Shown here: positions 25,913 through 34,145 of the stretch, piece after piece
Layout: each line of letters opens with the position of its first letter
Numbering within the stretch: position 1 is the stretch's first letter
Origin: an uncultured Rhodospirillaceae bacterium
GTDB taxonomy: Bacteria > Pseudomonadota > Alphaproteobacteria > Dongiales > Dongiaceae
DNA: 64,000 nt
Direction: 5' to 3'
Assembly (NCBI GenBank): GCA_902826565.1
Contig: CADEFF010000011.1
Coordinates: forward strand, 2,375-66,374
Program-made: the position numbers and the translations under genes
Notes under the pieces: model-generated
Seen by the model: only the letters and a program-made list of their open reading frames with translations
What the model was told of the DNA's origin: nothing
Database searches by the model: none

Positions 25913-28012
25913 ATGGCGCATCGCCTCGATCCCCTGCTCCGCCCCCGCTCGATCGCCCTGCTCGGCGCCTCGCCGAAGCCGGGCTCCTATGGCCATGGCA
26001 TGATGCATGCCACGCTGGGCGCGGGTTTCGACGGACCTATCTACCTGGTCAACCCGGGTTACACGGAGATCGAGGGGCGCCCCTGCTATCCGGATCTCCG
26101 CTCGCTCCCCGAGGTGCCGGAGCATGCGGTGCTCTCCGTCGCCAACGCGCGGCTCGAGGCCGCGGTCATCGATGCCATCGAGGCGGGCGTGCGCGGGGCG
26201 ACGATCTTCGCCAGCGGCGCGCTCGAGGAAGAGCGCGCGCCGCCGCTCGTGCAGCGCCTGCGCGATCGGGCGCGCGAGGCCGGGCTGCTGATCTGCGGCG
26301 GCAACGGCACCGGCTTCTACAATCGGGTCGACAAGGCGCGCTGCGAGATGACCGGCGGCCCCGTGGAAGCGCCCGGCAGCGTCGCCCTCATCGTCCAGTC
26401 CGGCTCCGTGCTGGCGGCGCTCTCCGCGAGCGACCGGCTGCGCTACAACCTGACCGTCTCGACGGGTCAGGAAATCACCACCTCGATCGCCGACTATCTC
26501 GATTTCGCCCTCGCGCTCGACGGCACCCGCGCCGTCGGCATCTATATGGAAGCGGTCCGCAACCCGGCCGGATTCGTCGCCGCGCTGAAACGCGCCGCCG
26601 AGGCCGCCGTGCCGATCGTCGTGGTGAAGGTCGGGCGCAGCGAGAAGAGCCGGCAATTCGCCCTCAGCCACACCGGCGCGCTCGCCGGCGACATCGACGC
26701 CTATGAGGCGGTCTTCGCGCACTACGGCGTGCAATGCGTCGGCACGCCGGACGAGCTTGTCGCGACGCTGCAGCTCCTCTCGACCGGAAAGCTGCCGGTC
26801 GTCGGGAAGGGGCTGGTGGCCATCGCCGATTCCGGCGGCGAGCGCGAGCTTCTGGCCGACACGGCGGATCGCGAGGGGGTTCCCTTCGCCGAGATCGACG
26901 AGGCGACGCGCGCGAAGCTAGCCGCCCGTCTCGATTACGGGCTCGTGCCGGAGAACCCGCTCGATGCCTGGGGCACCGGTCACGGCTTCGAGACGCTGTT
27001 CGAGAACTGCCTCGGCGACCTGCTCGACGATCCGGAGGCGGGTCTCGGCTTCTGGATCGCCGACCTGCGCGACGGGACCAGCTATCACGAGCGCTATGCG
27101 GAAGCGGCCAAGCGCCTCGGCGCGAGCCGGAAGAAGCCGCTCGCCTTCGCCACCTGCTATGCGAAGGGCCGCAACGAGACGCTGGCACAGCAGCTCCGCG
27201 ACGCCGGCGTGCCGGTGCTCGAGGGCATCGGCGAGAGCCTGGTCGCGGCGCGGCGCGCGATGGATTATGCGGCGTTTCTGGCGCGACCGAAGCGCAGGCC
27301 CGCCGCCGCGGATGCCGCGGCGACGGAACGCTGGCGGGTGCGCCTCGCGCAGGGACAGCCCTTCGACGAGCGGACGAGCCTCGCGCTGCTCGAGGATTTC
27401 GACGTGCCGACGGTGGCGCACCGGCCGGTGGAGAGCGCGGCCGACCTTGCCCCCGCCGCGCGCGCGGTCGGCTATCCGGTCGTCCTCAAGACCGCCATGC
27501 CCGGAATCTTTCACAAGTCCGACGTCGGCGGGGTGAAGCTCAATCTGCCGGCGCCCGAGGCGCTCGCCGCCGCCTATGCGGAGATGTCGGCCCGGCTCGG
27601 GCCCCGCGCCGTCGTCGCCGCCATGGCGCGGCCGGGCGTGGAGCTCGCCTTCGGGCTGCTGCAGGATCCCGATTTCGGGCCGATCGCGATGCTGAGCGCC
27701 GGCGGCACCCTGATCGAGCTGCTCAAGGACGCCGTCTTCGCCGTGCCGCCCGTCGATGCGGCCGAGGCGCGGCGCCTCATCGACCGGCTCGCCGTTCGCC
27801 GCCTCCTCGCCGGCTGGCGCGGCGCCCCGCCCGCCGACCTCGACGCGCTCGCCAGGGCCTTCGCGAGCTTCAGCGCGATGGTGGCGGCGCTCGGCGACGG
27901 CCTCGCCGAGGTGGACGTCAATCCCGTCATCGCCGGCCCGTCGGGGGTGGTGGCGGTCGATGCGGTGATCGTTCCGCGCCGCGCAGTATCCCAGTCCCAA
28001 CGAGAGGGTTGA
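25913..28012 (+). CDS. ADP-forming acyl-CoA synthetase (fused alpha and beta domains)
   Basis: This 699-residue enzyme of the NDP-forming acyl-CoA synthetase family has a CoA-binding Rossmann domain (RSIALLGASPKPGSYGHG), succinyl-CoA-ligase-like domains and a C-terminal ATP-grasp domain (YPVVLKTAMPGIFHKSDVGG). The phosphorylated histidine is in SHTGALAGD. It makes an acyl-CoA from an acid, CoA and ATP, releasing ADP and phosphate. I use the ATG at 25913, just before the conserved domain; in-frame upstream starts at 25844 and 25712 are possible. The enoyl-CoA hydratase gene begins five bases after the stop, so the two form an operon. The acid is not predictable. Confidence 0.88.
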   Translation: MAHRLDPLLRPRSIALLGASPKPGSYGHGMMHATLGAGFDGPIYLVNPGYTEIEGRPCYPDLRSLPEVPEHAVLSVANARLEAAVIDAIEAGVRGATIFASGALEEERAPPLVQRLRDRAREAGLLICGGNGTGFYNRVDKARCEMTGGPVEAPGSVALIVQSGSVLAALSASDRLRYNLTVSTGQEITTSIADYLDFALALDGTRAVGIYMEAVRNPAGFVAALKRAAEAAVPIVVVKVGRSEKSRQFALSHTGALAGDIDAYEAVFAHYGVQCVGTPDELVATLQLLSTGKLPVVGKGLVAIADSGGERELLADTADREGVPFAEIDEATRAKLAARLDYGLVPENPLDAWGTGHGFETLFENCLGDLLDDPEAGLGFWIADLRDGTSYHERYAEAAKRLGASRKKPLAFATCYAKGRNETLAQQLRDAGVPVLEGIGESLVAARRAMDYAAFLARPKRRPAAADAAATERWRVRLAQGQPFDERTSLALLEDFDVPTVAHRPVESAADLAPAARAVGYPVVLKTAMPGIFHKSDVGGVKLNLPAPEALAAAYAEMSARLGPRAVVAAMARPGVELAFGLLQDPDFGPIAMLSAGGTLIELLKDAVFAVPPVDAAEARRLIDRLAVRRLLAGWRGAPPADLDALARAFASFSAMVAALGDGLAEVDVNPVIAGPSGVVAVDAVIVPRRAVSQSQREG

Positions 28013-28017
28013 TCGCC

Positions 28018-28827
28018 ATGTCCGACCATCTTCTGCTCGAGATCAAGAACCGTATCGCGCATCTGCAGATCAACCGGCCGAAGGCGCTGAATGCCCTCCA
28101 TCCGGATTTCATGGAGGAGTTCAAGGCGATCTTCCAGCGGCTGAGCGAGGACCGCTCGGTATCGGTGGTGGTGCTCTCCGGCGTGGGCCCGAATTTCGGC
28201 GCCGGATACGACCTCAAATACGACTGGTCCGGGCGCTATGGCGAGACCGTGCTCGGCCAGCGCAAGATGCTGCAGGACTGCATGAGCTTCGAGCTCGCGC
28301 CCTGGGAATGCAGCAAGCCGGTGATCGCCATGGTGCGCGGCTTCTGCCTCGCCGGAAGCTGCGAGCTCGCCATGCTGTGCTGCGTCACCATCGCGAGCGA
28401 CACCTCCCGCTTCGGCGAGCCCGAGATCCGCTTCTCGACCTCGCCGCCGGTGGTGGTGATGCCCTGGATCGTCGGCCTCAAGAAGGCGCGCGAGCTGCTT
28501 TACACCGGCGACCTGATCGGCGCCGAGGAGGCGCTGAAGATCGGCATGGTGAACCGCGTGGTTCCCGACGCCGAGCTCGAGGCGGAGACCTTCAAGCTCG
28601 CGCGCCGGATGGCGGCGATCTCGATGGAAGGGCTGCAGACCACCAAGGCCTCGATCAACAAGGGCGCCGAGATCGCGGGCATCCGCCAGGCCTTCGATTA
28701 CGGCATCGAGCAGGGCGCGATGCTGGACGCGACCGAGACGGAAACCCTGAAGACCTTCATGGAAATCCGCGGGCGCGACGGCCTCACCGCCGCGATCCGC
28801 TGGCGGGAGAGCCAGTTCGAGGACTGA
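28018..28827 (+). CDS. Enoyl-CoA hydratase/isomerase (crotonase family)
   Basis: This 269-residue crotonase-fold protein has an oxyanion-hole region GVGPNFGAGYDL. The second conserved block, GFCLAGSCELAML, keeps the Glu of the first catalytic position, and FGEPEIRFS keeps the second. Both hydratase glutamates are therefore in place, so hydration of a 2-enoyl-CoA is likely, although ring-cleaving relatives also exist. The usual PGAGG segment is replaced by SPPVVVMPW, which points to an unusual acyl pocket. The gene lies five bases behind the acyl-CoA synthetase gene, and a strong terminator follows it. Confidence 0.88.
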   Translation: MSDHLLLEIKNRIAHLQINRPKALNALHPDFMEEFKAIFQRLSEDRSVSVVVLSGVGPNFGAGYDLKYDWSGRYGETVLGQRKMLQDCMSFELAPWECSKPVIAMVRGFCLAGSCELAMLCCVTIASDTSRFGEPEIRFSTSPPVVVMPWIVGLKKARELLYTGDLIGAEEALKIGMVNRVVPDAELEAETFKLARRMAAISMEGLQTTKASINKGAEIAGIRQAFDYGIEQGAMLDATETETLKTFMEIRGRDGLTAAIRWRESQFED

Positions 28828-28850
28828 GCCGCAGCTCCCTGATGCGGACA

Positions 28851-28901
28851 GGGGCCGGCCCCGCGGCATGATGTGCCGTGCGAGGCCGGCCCCCTTTTTT
28901 T
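28851..28901 (+). terminator. Rho-independent terminator after the enoyl-CoA hydratase gene
   Basis: The arms GGGGCCGGCC (28851-28860) and GGCCGGCCCC (28884-28893) form a perfect 10-bp stem. The loop contains its own CGGCA/TGCCG hairpin, and the stem is followed by CTTTTTTT. This is the clearest protein-gene terminator in the window. Confidence 0.85.
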
Positions 28902-29064
28902 GCTCTCGCGGGCGGACGGTTCCCGGCATCTTCGCGGTCGACAGCGACCGGGTCGCCCAAGCATCCTTCGACCCCTGAATGCCGGGATGCTCCGCGGCGT
29001 TCGGCCCCGGCCGCTCTGCGGCGTCCCGGCCAATATCGGCGCCGTTCGACAAGCGGAGGAACTC

Positions 29065-29712
29065 ATGTCCAGCCTGCGCGTGCATTGCTTCGCGATCTCG
29101 CTCGAAGGCTATGGTGCCGGTCCCGACCAGAGCCTCGAGAACCCGCTCGGGCGCGGCGGCCTCGCCCTGCATGAATGGGCCTTCGCCACCCGCAGCATCC
29201 GGCAGATGTTCGGGCAGGACGGCGGCTCGACCGGCATCGACGACGGGTTCGTCGCGCGCGGGTTCGAGAATATCGGCGCCTGGATCCTGGGCCGGAACAT
29301 GTTCGGCCCGATCCGCGGACCCTGGCCGGACGAGAGCTGGAAAGGCTGGTGGGGCGACAACCCGCCCTATCACTGTCCCGCCTTCGTGCTCACGCACCAT
29401 GCACGTCCGCCGCTCGCGATGGAGGGCGGCACGGTGTTCCACTTCGTCACCGACGGGATCGAGGCGGCGCTCGATCGCGCCCGCGACGCCGCCGGGGGCA
29501 AGGATGTCCGCCTCGGCGGCGGCGTGGCCGCGATCCGGCAGTATCTCCGGGCGGGGCTCGTCGACGCGATGCATCTCGCGATCGCGCCCGCGCTGCTGGG
29601 ATCGGGCGAGCCGCTGCTCGCCGGGATCGACCTGCCCAAGCTCGGCTATGAGCGCACGGAATTCACCCCGACGCCGAATGCGACGCATGTGATCGTCGAG
29701 AAGCGCGGGTGA
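29065..29712 (+). CDS. Dihydrofolate reductase/RibD C-terminal domain protein
   Basis: This 215-residue protein of the RibD_C family begins LRVHCFAISLEGYGAG and contains GAWILGRNMFGPI, then TDGIEAALDRARDAAGGKDVRLGG (quoted in part) and MHLAIAPALLGSGEPL. These match stand-alone DHFR-like reductases related to the riboflavin enzyme RibD. The cofactor would be NADPH. The natural substrate of stand-alone members is mostly unknown. GCGGAGGA lies just upstream of the ATG. It is convergent with the tRNA gene. Confidence 0.85.
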   Translation: MSSLRVHCFAISLEGYGAGPDQSLENPLGRGGLALHEWAFATRSIRQMFGQDGGSTGIDDGFVARGFENIGAWILGRNMFGPIRGPWPDESWKGWWGDNPPYHCPAFVLTHHARPPLAMEGGTVFHFVTDGIEAALDRARDAAGGKDVRLGGGVAAIRQYLRAGLVDAMHLAIAPALLGSGEPLLAGIDLPKLGYERTEFTPTPNATHVIVEKRG

Positions 29713-29760
29713 CCCGCGCGGCATCTGGCGCGCTGCGGCGGAGGAGAGGCATCGGGATGT

Positions 29761-29847
29761 TGGTGCCCCCGGGGAGACTCGAACTCCCACACCCTTGCGG
29801 GTAACAGATTTTGAGTCTGCCGCGTCTACCGATTCCGCCACAGGGGC
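29761..29847 (-). tRNA. tRNA-Leu(CAA)
   Basis: The reverse strand folds as a class II tRNA. The acceptor stem GCCCCTG pairs with CGGGGGC, the D-arm contains GGTAGACGC, the anticodon stem-loop is GCAGA-CTCAAAA-TCTGT, and a long variable arm (ACCCGCAAGGGT) follows. The T-arm GGGAG-TTCGAGT-CTCCC precedes the discriminator A and an encoded CCA. The anticodon CAA reads UUG leucine codons. A GC hairpin (GGCCCC/GGGGCC) abuts the 5' end. The 87-nucleotide length is normal for tRNA-Leu. Confidence 0.95.
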
Positions 29848-29925
29848 CCCGATGCGGGGCCGCATCATAGCGACCGGCGGCGGCGGCGCAACCGAGGCGG
29901 CCGCCGGCGGCCAGCGGCCCCTGTT

Positions 29926-31866
29926 TCAGGCGGCGGCGGGGCCGCGGCCGCGCTTGATCCAGATCGACATGCGGCCTTCGCGGCCGCGGATGCGCTGGAG
30001 CGGCAGCTCGACGAAGCCGGCCAGCAGGGAGGCCCGTCCGGCGGCCCGCACCCCCTCCACCACCGCGCCGGAGATGGCGATCCGCGCCTCCTCGTCGCGG
30101 GTCATCGCCTCGATCCGGCTCGCGACATTGACCGTGTCGCCGGCGGCGGTGACCTGCGCCTGCTTCGCGCCGCCGACCCGCGCGAAGGCGATCGGGCCGT
30201 AATGGATGCCGACCCGGAGATCGATCGCCATGCCGCCGGCCGCGGCCAGCGTCTCGTTCCAGCGCGCGATATCGGCCTCGAGATCGATCGCGGCGGCGAG
30301 CGCCGCGGCGGGGTCGCCGGGCGAAGGCTTCGGCACGCCGAACATCACCATGGCGCCGTCGCCCATGAACTGCTCCAGCACGCCGCCATGGGCGAGCACG
30401 GCGCGTTCGATGCGGCCATGGAGCTCGCGCAGGAACCGCACCGTCTCGTCCGGCGTCATGCGCTCGAGCCGCGTCGTCGAGCCGGCGAGGTCGACGAAGA
30501 GGATCGCGGCCTGCTGGCTCCGGCCGTCGAGGCTGGCGCCGCCGCCGGCCGCGAGGAGATCGACCAGCGCGGGCGCGTGATAGCCGGCAAGATTGCGCCG
30601 TTGCCGGCGCTCGAGGCTGGCGCGCGCGATCACGCCCAGCAGCGCCACCAGCAGGATCGCGGCGCTCGGAAAGGTGACGTCGAGCCAGAGCGCGTGGCGC
30701 GCGAAGGCGTAATAGGCGATCGCCCACCAGCCGAGCAGCAGCAGCCCGGCCGCGATCGCACCCGCGATCGGCGGCAGCCGCCCCGCCAGCAGAAAGGTCG
30801 CGAGGCCGGCGAGCGCGATGGCGCTCACGTCCCATCCCGATTCGCCGGTGCGCCGGTCGAGGAGCGGGCCATCGAGGAGATTGCCCACCACCGTCCCCAG
30901 CACTTCGATGCCCGGCATGACCCGGCTGAAGGGCGCCGAGAAGGTGTCGCCCACGCCGATCGCCGTCGGGCCGAGGATGACCGCGCGGCCGCGGATCGCC
31001 GCCTCCGGCACGCGGCCCTCGAGCAGATCGAGCAGCGAGTAAGTCGCGAGCGTGCCCGCCGGACCGTAATAGTCGATCGGCAGACGCAAGGCCGGACCGG
31101 TGGCGATCCGGCGCGCGCCCAGCGAGACGCCGTCATCGAGACGAAGCACCATCTCCTCGACCCGGAGCCCGAGGAACCGCCGGGCGGCCTCGAGCGGGAA
31201 GGCGGGGAGCCAGGCCTCGCCGAGCGCGATGGCAAGCGGCAGCCGGCGCAGCACGCCGTCCGGATCGACCGGCACATTGACATGCCCGAGGCCGCTCACC
31301 CGGCGGAAGGGCTCGATCGGCACGAGCAGGCCGGTGGCGGCAACGTCGCGCGCAAGCTCGCCCTCCGGCCGGTGCACGACGCGGAATCCCGCCTCGCGCG
31401 CGACCGCGAGCGATGCCGGGTCGGGCACGCCGTCGGCGTCGTGGGTGAAGGCGCAGACCAGGAGATCCCGATCGGTCGCGGCGAGCGCCTCGAGCAGGGC
31501 GCCGTCGCCGGGCCCGAGCCCGGCGCCGTCGCCCGGCGCCTCGCGATCGAGCAGCAGAAGGTCGAGCCCGACGACGGCGGCGCCGGCCCGGGTAAGCCGG
31601 TTCACCGCATCGGCGAGCACACGGCGCGGCAAGGGCCAGCGCTGCAGGGCGGCGAGCGTGGCGTCGTCGATCGCGACGATCACCACGCTCGGCGGCGGCG
31701 GCAGCGCGCCGCGCAGCTCGAACCGCCAGCCAAGGCTCTGCCCCTCGATGGCGGTCGCGAGCGGAGAATCGCGCAGGCTCAGATAGGCGGCGACGATGCC
31801 GAAGACCAGCAGGCCGGCAATGATCGCGAAGCGGCGCGGCAGGGCATCGCCGGCGGCTCGCGTCAT
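29926..31866 (-). CDS. CHASE2-domain class III adenylate/guanylate cyclase
   Basis: This 646-residue protein has an N-terminal membrane helix (about 10-28) and an extracytoplasmic CHASE2 sensor domain (about 35-330). Three closely spaced membrane helices follow (about 335-415), then a cytoplasmic class III cyclase domain (about 445-640). In the cyclase the metal-binding aspartates are visible in LFVDLAGST and MGDGAMVMFG, and the transition-state Asn/Arg pair is in DTVNVASRIE. It would convert ATP (or GTP) into a cyclic nucleotide in response to a periplasmic signal. The fecR-like gene lies upstream, separated only by an 18-bp repeat array. The product could be the ligand of the Crp-like regulator encoded at 14362. 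Confidence 0.92.
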   Translation of the reverse strand: MTRAAGDALPRRFAIIAGLLVFGIVAAYLSLRDSPLATAIEGQSLGWRFELRGALPPPPSVVIVAIDDATLAALQRWPLPRRVLADAVNRLTRAGAAVVGLDLLLLDREAPGDGAGLGPGDGALLEALAATDRDLLVCAFTHDADGVPDPASLAVAREAGFRVVHRPEGELARDVAATGLLVPIEPFRRVSGLGHVNVPVDPDGVLRRLPLAIALGEAWLPAFPLEAARRFLGLRVEEMVLRLDDGVSLGARRIATGPALRLPIDYYGPAGTLATYSLLDLLEGRVPEAAIRGRAVILGPTAIGVGDTFSAPFSRVMPGIEVLGTVVGNLLDGPLLDRRTGESGWDVSAIALAGLATFLLAGRLPPIAGAIAAGLLLLGWWAIAYYAFARHALWLDVTFPSAAILLVALLGVIARASLERRQRRNLAGYHAPALVDLLAAGGGASLDGRSQQAAILFVDLAGSTTRLERMTPDETVRFLRELHGRIERAVLAHGGVLEQFMGDGAMVMFGVPKPSPGDPAAALAAAIDLEADIARWNETLAAAGGMAIDLRVGIHYGPIAFARVGGAKQAQVTAAGDTVNVASRIEAMTRDEEARIAISGAVVEGVRAAGRASLLAGFVELPLQRIRGREGRMSIWIKRGRGPAAA

Positions 31867-31987
31867 CGCCCGGCTTCGCTCGGGGATGGGGCTTCGCTTA
31901 GGGGTCGGGCTTCGCCGATGGACTTCCTTTTGCCCACGGGCCCCTCTTCGCCTATGGGCCCTGCCTCGCTCATGGATTCCGCTTCGC
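31862..31987 (-). repeat. Seven degenerate 18-bp tandem repeats between fecR and the cyclase gene
   Basis: Read leftward, seven consecutive 18-base units each begin GCGAAGC or a near variant (GCGAGGC, GCGAAGA, GCAAAAG) and most continue to a GGCCCAT-like centre. They start two bases into the fecR stop codon's far side and end over the cyclase start codon, filling the spacer exactly. In one frame they read as a hexapeptide of the type S/G-E-A-x-P/S-M/I/L/V. That frame stays open for 42 codons and stops at a TGA overlapping the cyclase ATG. Because 18 is a multiple of three, openness alone is weak evidence for translation. Confidence 0.8.
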
Positions 31988-32659
31988 TCACGGGAAAGTG
32001 GTCCGCGCCATCGCGTCGTCGACGCGCTTCTGGCCCCAGCGCTTGGGCGGCGTCGGCGGCTCGCCCGCCTTGACGTCCGTGCCGAATCCGGGATCGAGGA
32101 TGACGCCGCCCTTGAGCCCGCGCTCGACCACCGTCACGCGACCCTCGATCACGAAGACGCCGGTCGTGTCCGGCTTCGCATCCACGACCCATTCGGTGGA
32201 GCGCACCGAGGCGACCGCGGTCCGGGTGGTGACCTCGAAGCGGGTCCAGCTCGACGCGCTGTCGAGCGCGATGCGGAGGATGCCGGCGATCACCTCGATG
32301 AGCGCATCGCCCGCATTGGCGGCGCTCGGCGTGACGAAGCGATCGAGCGCGATCTCGGTGGCCGGCCCCACCACCAGCACCGATCCGTCCGCGAGATGGA
32401 TCTCGAGGCGCCCCGTCTCGCCGGTGACGATCCGGTTGCCGATATGCAGCGCCATGCCGTTCTGCACCGGACGGCTCGCGCCGTCCGAGACGACCAGCAC
32501 CACGCCCACGAAGCGCGAGACCGTGCCGACCGTCGGCGATTGCGCCTGTGCGCCCGGGATACCGAAGCGACCGAGCAGCCCTGCCGCGAGTCCGAGCGAG
32601 ATCGCCCAAGCGGTTCGCTGCAGCAGGACGCGACGCGTGATGGCAATCATCAGTTTCAT
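31988..32659 (-). CDS. FecR-domain periplasmic protein
   Basis: This 223-residue protein has an N-terminal signal peptide (cleavage near AQA-QS at about 38-40) and a FecR domain (about 45-200). The FecR domain shows GNRIVTGETGRLEIHLADGS and TRTAVASVRSTEWVVD. The plug-like FecR fold here is not joined to a TonB-dependent receptor, so an iron role is unlikely. FecR-domain proteins are repeatedly found next to CHASE2 cyclases and may present a signal to the CHASE2 domain. Its last codons read TTC-CCG-TGA, preceded by T, giving the heptamer T-TTC-CCG directly before the stop. Confidence 0.85.
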   Translation of the reverse strand: MKLMIAITRRVLLQRTAWAISLGLAAGLLGRFGIPGAQAQSPTVGTVSRFVGVVLVVSDGASRPVQNGMALHIGNRIVTGETGRLEIHLADGSVLVVGPATEIALDRFVTPSAANAGDALIEVIAGILRIALDSASSWTRFEVTTRTAVASVRSTEWVVDAKPDTTGVFVIEGRVTVVERGLKGGVILDPGFGTDVKAGEPPTPPKRWGQKRVDDAMARTTFP

Positions 32660-32967
32660 GACCCCTCCGCTGGCGGCGCCGCGGCCGGCTGTCGAACGCG
32701 GCGGTTTTAAGGCCCGGCGACCCCTTTTCCATATCGGGAGGACGCGCGTCTTCCAAGGGCGAAACGTGGGCTGGCCCGGCGACGCCAGCGAATCGGAGTT
32801 TCACGCCATGATGCGGCCGCCGTAATCCGCCGGGGCCGGAACCCAGGATACGGCAGCCGGGCCGCAGCGCGCCGCCATTGTCCGTTGCGGCCCGCTTTGC
32901 TACATCCGGGGTCCGCCCCGGCGCCCGCCGGCTCGCCCGAACGGTTCCCCGGAGCTCCTCCCGCCCC
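32660..32967. other. Divergent intergenic region, no gene seen
   Basis: These 308 bases separate the leftward fecR-cyclase unit from the rightward YqaA-like gene. An open frame on the right strand is in phase with the YqaA-like gene from 32878, but it lacks conserved residues. No palindrome or convincing promoter element was identified. Confidence 0.35.
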
Positions 32968-33549
32968 ATGTTGCGCCGTCTCTATGACTGGATGATGCGG
33001 CTCGCCGGCGGGCCGAAGGCGCTGCCGGCGCTGGGTGCCGTCTCCTTCGCCGAAAGCTCGTTCTTTCCGATCCCGCCCGACGCGATGCTCCTGCCGATGG
33101 TGCTGGCGCGACCCGACCGCGCCTGGCGCATCGCGATGGTGGCGACAATTGCCTCGGTGCTGGGCGGCATCGCCGGCTATGCGATCGGCTACTATCTGTT
33201 CGAGACGGTCGGCCGCAGCATCATCGAAGCCTATGGCTATGAGGAGAAGTTCGACGCCTTCCGCCTCACCTACGCCGAATGGGGCCTCTGGATCATCCTC
33301 ATCAAGGGGCTGACGCCGATCCCCTACAAGCTCGTCACCATCGCGAGCGGCGCCGCCGCTTTCGACTTCCCTACTTTCGTGCTGGCCTCGGTCCTGACGC
33401 GGGGGGCACGCTTCTTCCTGGTGGCGGGGCTGCTGCGCTGGTTCGGCCCGCCGATCCGCGAATTCGTCGAGCGGCGCCTGACGCTGGTGACCACGGTCTT
33501 CGTCGTTGCGGTCGTCGGCGGCTTCGTCGCGGTGAAATATCTGCTCTAG
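32968..33549 (+). CDS. YqaA/VTT-domain membrane protein
   Basis: This 193-residue inner-membrane protein of the YqaA (DedA-related, VTT domain) family has the motifs AVSFAESSFFPIPPDAML, IASVLGGIAGYAIGYY and the re-entrant loop signature KGLTPIPYKLVTIASG. DedA-superfamily proteins are proposed to move lipid carriers or to support proton-dependent envelope homeostasis; the role of YqaA is not settled. I chose the ATG at 32968; an in-frame start at 32878 lacks family sequence. The DsbB gene follows on the same strand after about 90 bases. Confidence 0.85.
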   Translation: MLRRLYDWMMRLAGGPKALPALGAVSFAESSFFPIPPDAMLLPMVLARPDRAWRIAMVATIASVLGGIAGYAIGYYLFETVGRSIIEAYGYEEKFDAFRLTYAEWGLWIILIKGLTPIPYKLVTIASGAAAFDFPTFVLASVLTRGARFFLVAGLLRWFGPPIREFVERRLTLVTTVFVVAVVGGFVAVKYLL

Positions 33550-33638
33550 GATCCTGCCCGGAATCCGCGCTTCACGTCGCCGGCATCGCGGCGAATTGTC
33601 CCTAGGCCGGGCCCGGCCCCGTCATTAGGCTTCCCGTC

Positions 33639-34145
33639 ATGGTCCGATCGATCGCCCCCGTTCGCGCCGCCCTTCTGCTTCTCGCCGCCGCCGCCGCGCC
33701 CCTGCTGGTGGCGTTCGGCGCGCAGCATCTCGGCGGGCTCGCGCCCTGCGAGCTTTGCATCTGGCAGCGCTGGGCCTATGGCGGCGTCATCGCGGCGGCC
33801 CTGCTGGCGCTCCTCGCCGCGCGCTCGCCGAAGGTTGCGGCCCTGCTGCTCGTCCTTGGCGGCGGCGCCGCGCTCGCCGGCGGCGGCATCGCGATCTTCC
33901 ATGCCGGCGTCGAGCAGCATTGGTGGCAGGGCCTCGCCGGCTGCTCCGGCGCAGGCCTCTCGGGCGATATGACGGCGGAGGAATTCGAGGCGGCCATTCT
34001 CGCCGCCCCTGCGGTGCGCTGCGACGAGATCGCCTGGTCCTTCGTCGGCATCTCGATGGCGGGCTACAATGTTCTCTACGCTGCCGCGCTCGCGATCTTC
34101 GCCTTCCTGCTCGCGGGCCGGATCGGAGGGAGGCGCACCGCATGA
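33639..34145 (+). CDS. dsbB: Disulfide bond formation protein B (DsbB family)
   Basis: This 168-residue four-helix membrane protein reoxidises DsbA by passing electrons to ubiquinone. The first redox pair is CELC in the first periplasmic loop (about 37-40) and the second is formed by the Cys residues of LAGCSGAG and VRCDEIAW (about 104 and 127). The helices and the QRWAYGG arginine after the first pair match DsbB. The stop overlaps the start of the Coq7 gene (ATGA at 34142-34145), which couples disulfide formation to a quinone biosynthesis gene. Confidence 0.88.
   Translation: MVRSIAPVRAALLLLAAAAAPLLVAFGAQHLGGLAPCELCIWQRWAYGGVIAAALLALLAARSPKVAALLLVLGGGAALAGGGIAIFHAGVEQHWWQGLAGCSGAGLSGDMTAEEFEAAILAAPAVRCDEIAWSFVGISMAGYNVLYAAALAIFAFLLAGRIGGRRTA

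Noticed and set aside
29845-29861. GGCCCC/GGGGCC hairpin at the 5' edge of the tRNA
   Set aside because: It overlaps the acceptor stem by three bases and lacks a T-run, so I do not call it a terminator.
30202-32073. A rightward open frame that also stays open through the 18-bp repeat array
   Set aside because: It is antisense to the cyclase gene and its openness follows from GC bias and a repeat length divisible by three.
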